Source of the DNA: Pseudomonadota bacterium
Lineage (GTDB): Bacteria; Pseudomonadota; Alphaproteobacteria; Acetobacterales; Acetobacteraceae
Reading direction: 5' to 3'
NCBI GenBank assembly: GCA_021819535.1
Contig: JAKAQU010000201.1
Span: 1 to 5,861 of the forward strand
DNA length: 5,861 bases
Made by a program: the position numbers and the translations under genes. Every line of letters begins with the position of its first letter. Position 1 is the first letter of the stretch. This document shows, one piece after another, positions 5,852 to 5,861 of the stretch. The notes below the pieces were generated by a model. The model was not told the DNA's origin and searched no databases. It saw nothing but the letters and a program-made list of their open reading frames with translations.

Positions 5852-5861
5852 GATGAGAGAT

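Noticed and set aside
2476..5856. Long plus-strand reading frames antisense to the operon (2476-3549, 3209-4540, 4573-5856)
   Set aside because: They overlap well-supported minus-strand genes and their translations are rich in Arg, Gly, Ala and Glu with no recognisable domain. This is typical of antisense frames in high-GC DNA.
5858..5861. AGAT at the right edge as the start of an adapter read-through
   Set aside because: Four matching bases are expected often by chance, unlike the nine at the left edge.
1..5861. CRISPR array, tRNA or rRNA genes, toxin-antitoxin or defence genes
   Set aside because: No regularly spaced repeats, no RNA gene signatures and no proteins of such families were seen on either strand.

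Overview
The window looks like part of a draft contig from a high-GC proteobacterium. Codon use and gene style resemble an alphaproteobacterium, possibly Acetobacteraceae, but this is a low-confidence inference because no rRNA or taxonomic marker is present. The clear genes are mostly on the minus strand and are tightly packed. One gene, in the middle, is on the plus strand and has visibly lower GC: 30/60 G+C at 1441-1500, against 43/60 at 4141-4200 in the operon.

Layout, read in the direction of minus-strand transcription (right to left). A divergent NRAMP-type metal transporter (5838-4597) is followed after 44 bp by a 12-TM MFS carrier of the aromatic-acid/sialate type (4552-3293). This overlaps by 11 bp a LigI-like amidohydrolase of the 2-pyrone-4,6-dicarboxylate hydrolase/lactonase family (3303-2431). 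That gene overlaps by ATGA the start of a crotonase (enoyl-CoA hydratase family) gene, which breaks off after 72 codons at 2216. The set reads as an uptake-and-catabolism operon: import an organic acid, hydrolyse a lactone or cyclic ester, then process a CoA thioester. The substrate cannot be read from sequence.

Beyond the break lies a block with no similarity to the operon (about 955-2217). It carries one exported 360-aa protein of unknown function (1009-2091, plus strand). Beyond that is a second, diverged copy of the same operon, heavily reduced. It keeps a trace of the NRAMP 3' end and the NRAMP-MFS spacer. It also has a 35-codon in-frame fusion of the first codons of the MFS gene to the last 31 codons of the amidohydrolase. 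A long crotonase gene (785-1) then runs off the window.

The main discovery is this architecture. Two direct repeats of about 307-310 bp (572-878 and 2218-2527), with a 75-bp perfectly identical tract at their left ends, flank the exported-protein gene. A single crossover between them would remove 1,646-1,649 bp and restore a complete amidohydrolase-crotonase operon. The left copy also preserves an ancestral deletion junction at an 8-bp repeat, GAGGTCGA. The first 9 bases of the window match the end of a standard Illumina adapter and probably are not genomic. Because the data are evidently a short-read draft, misassembly at the 75-bp identical tract must be excluded before the biology is trusted.
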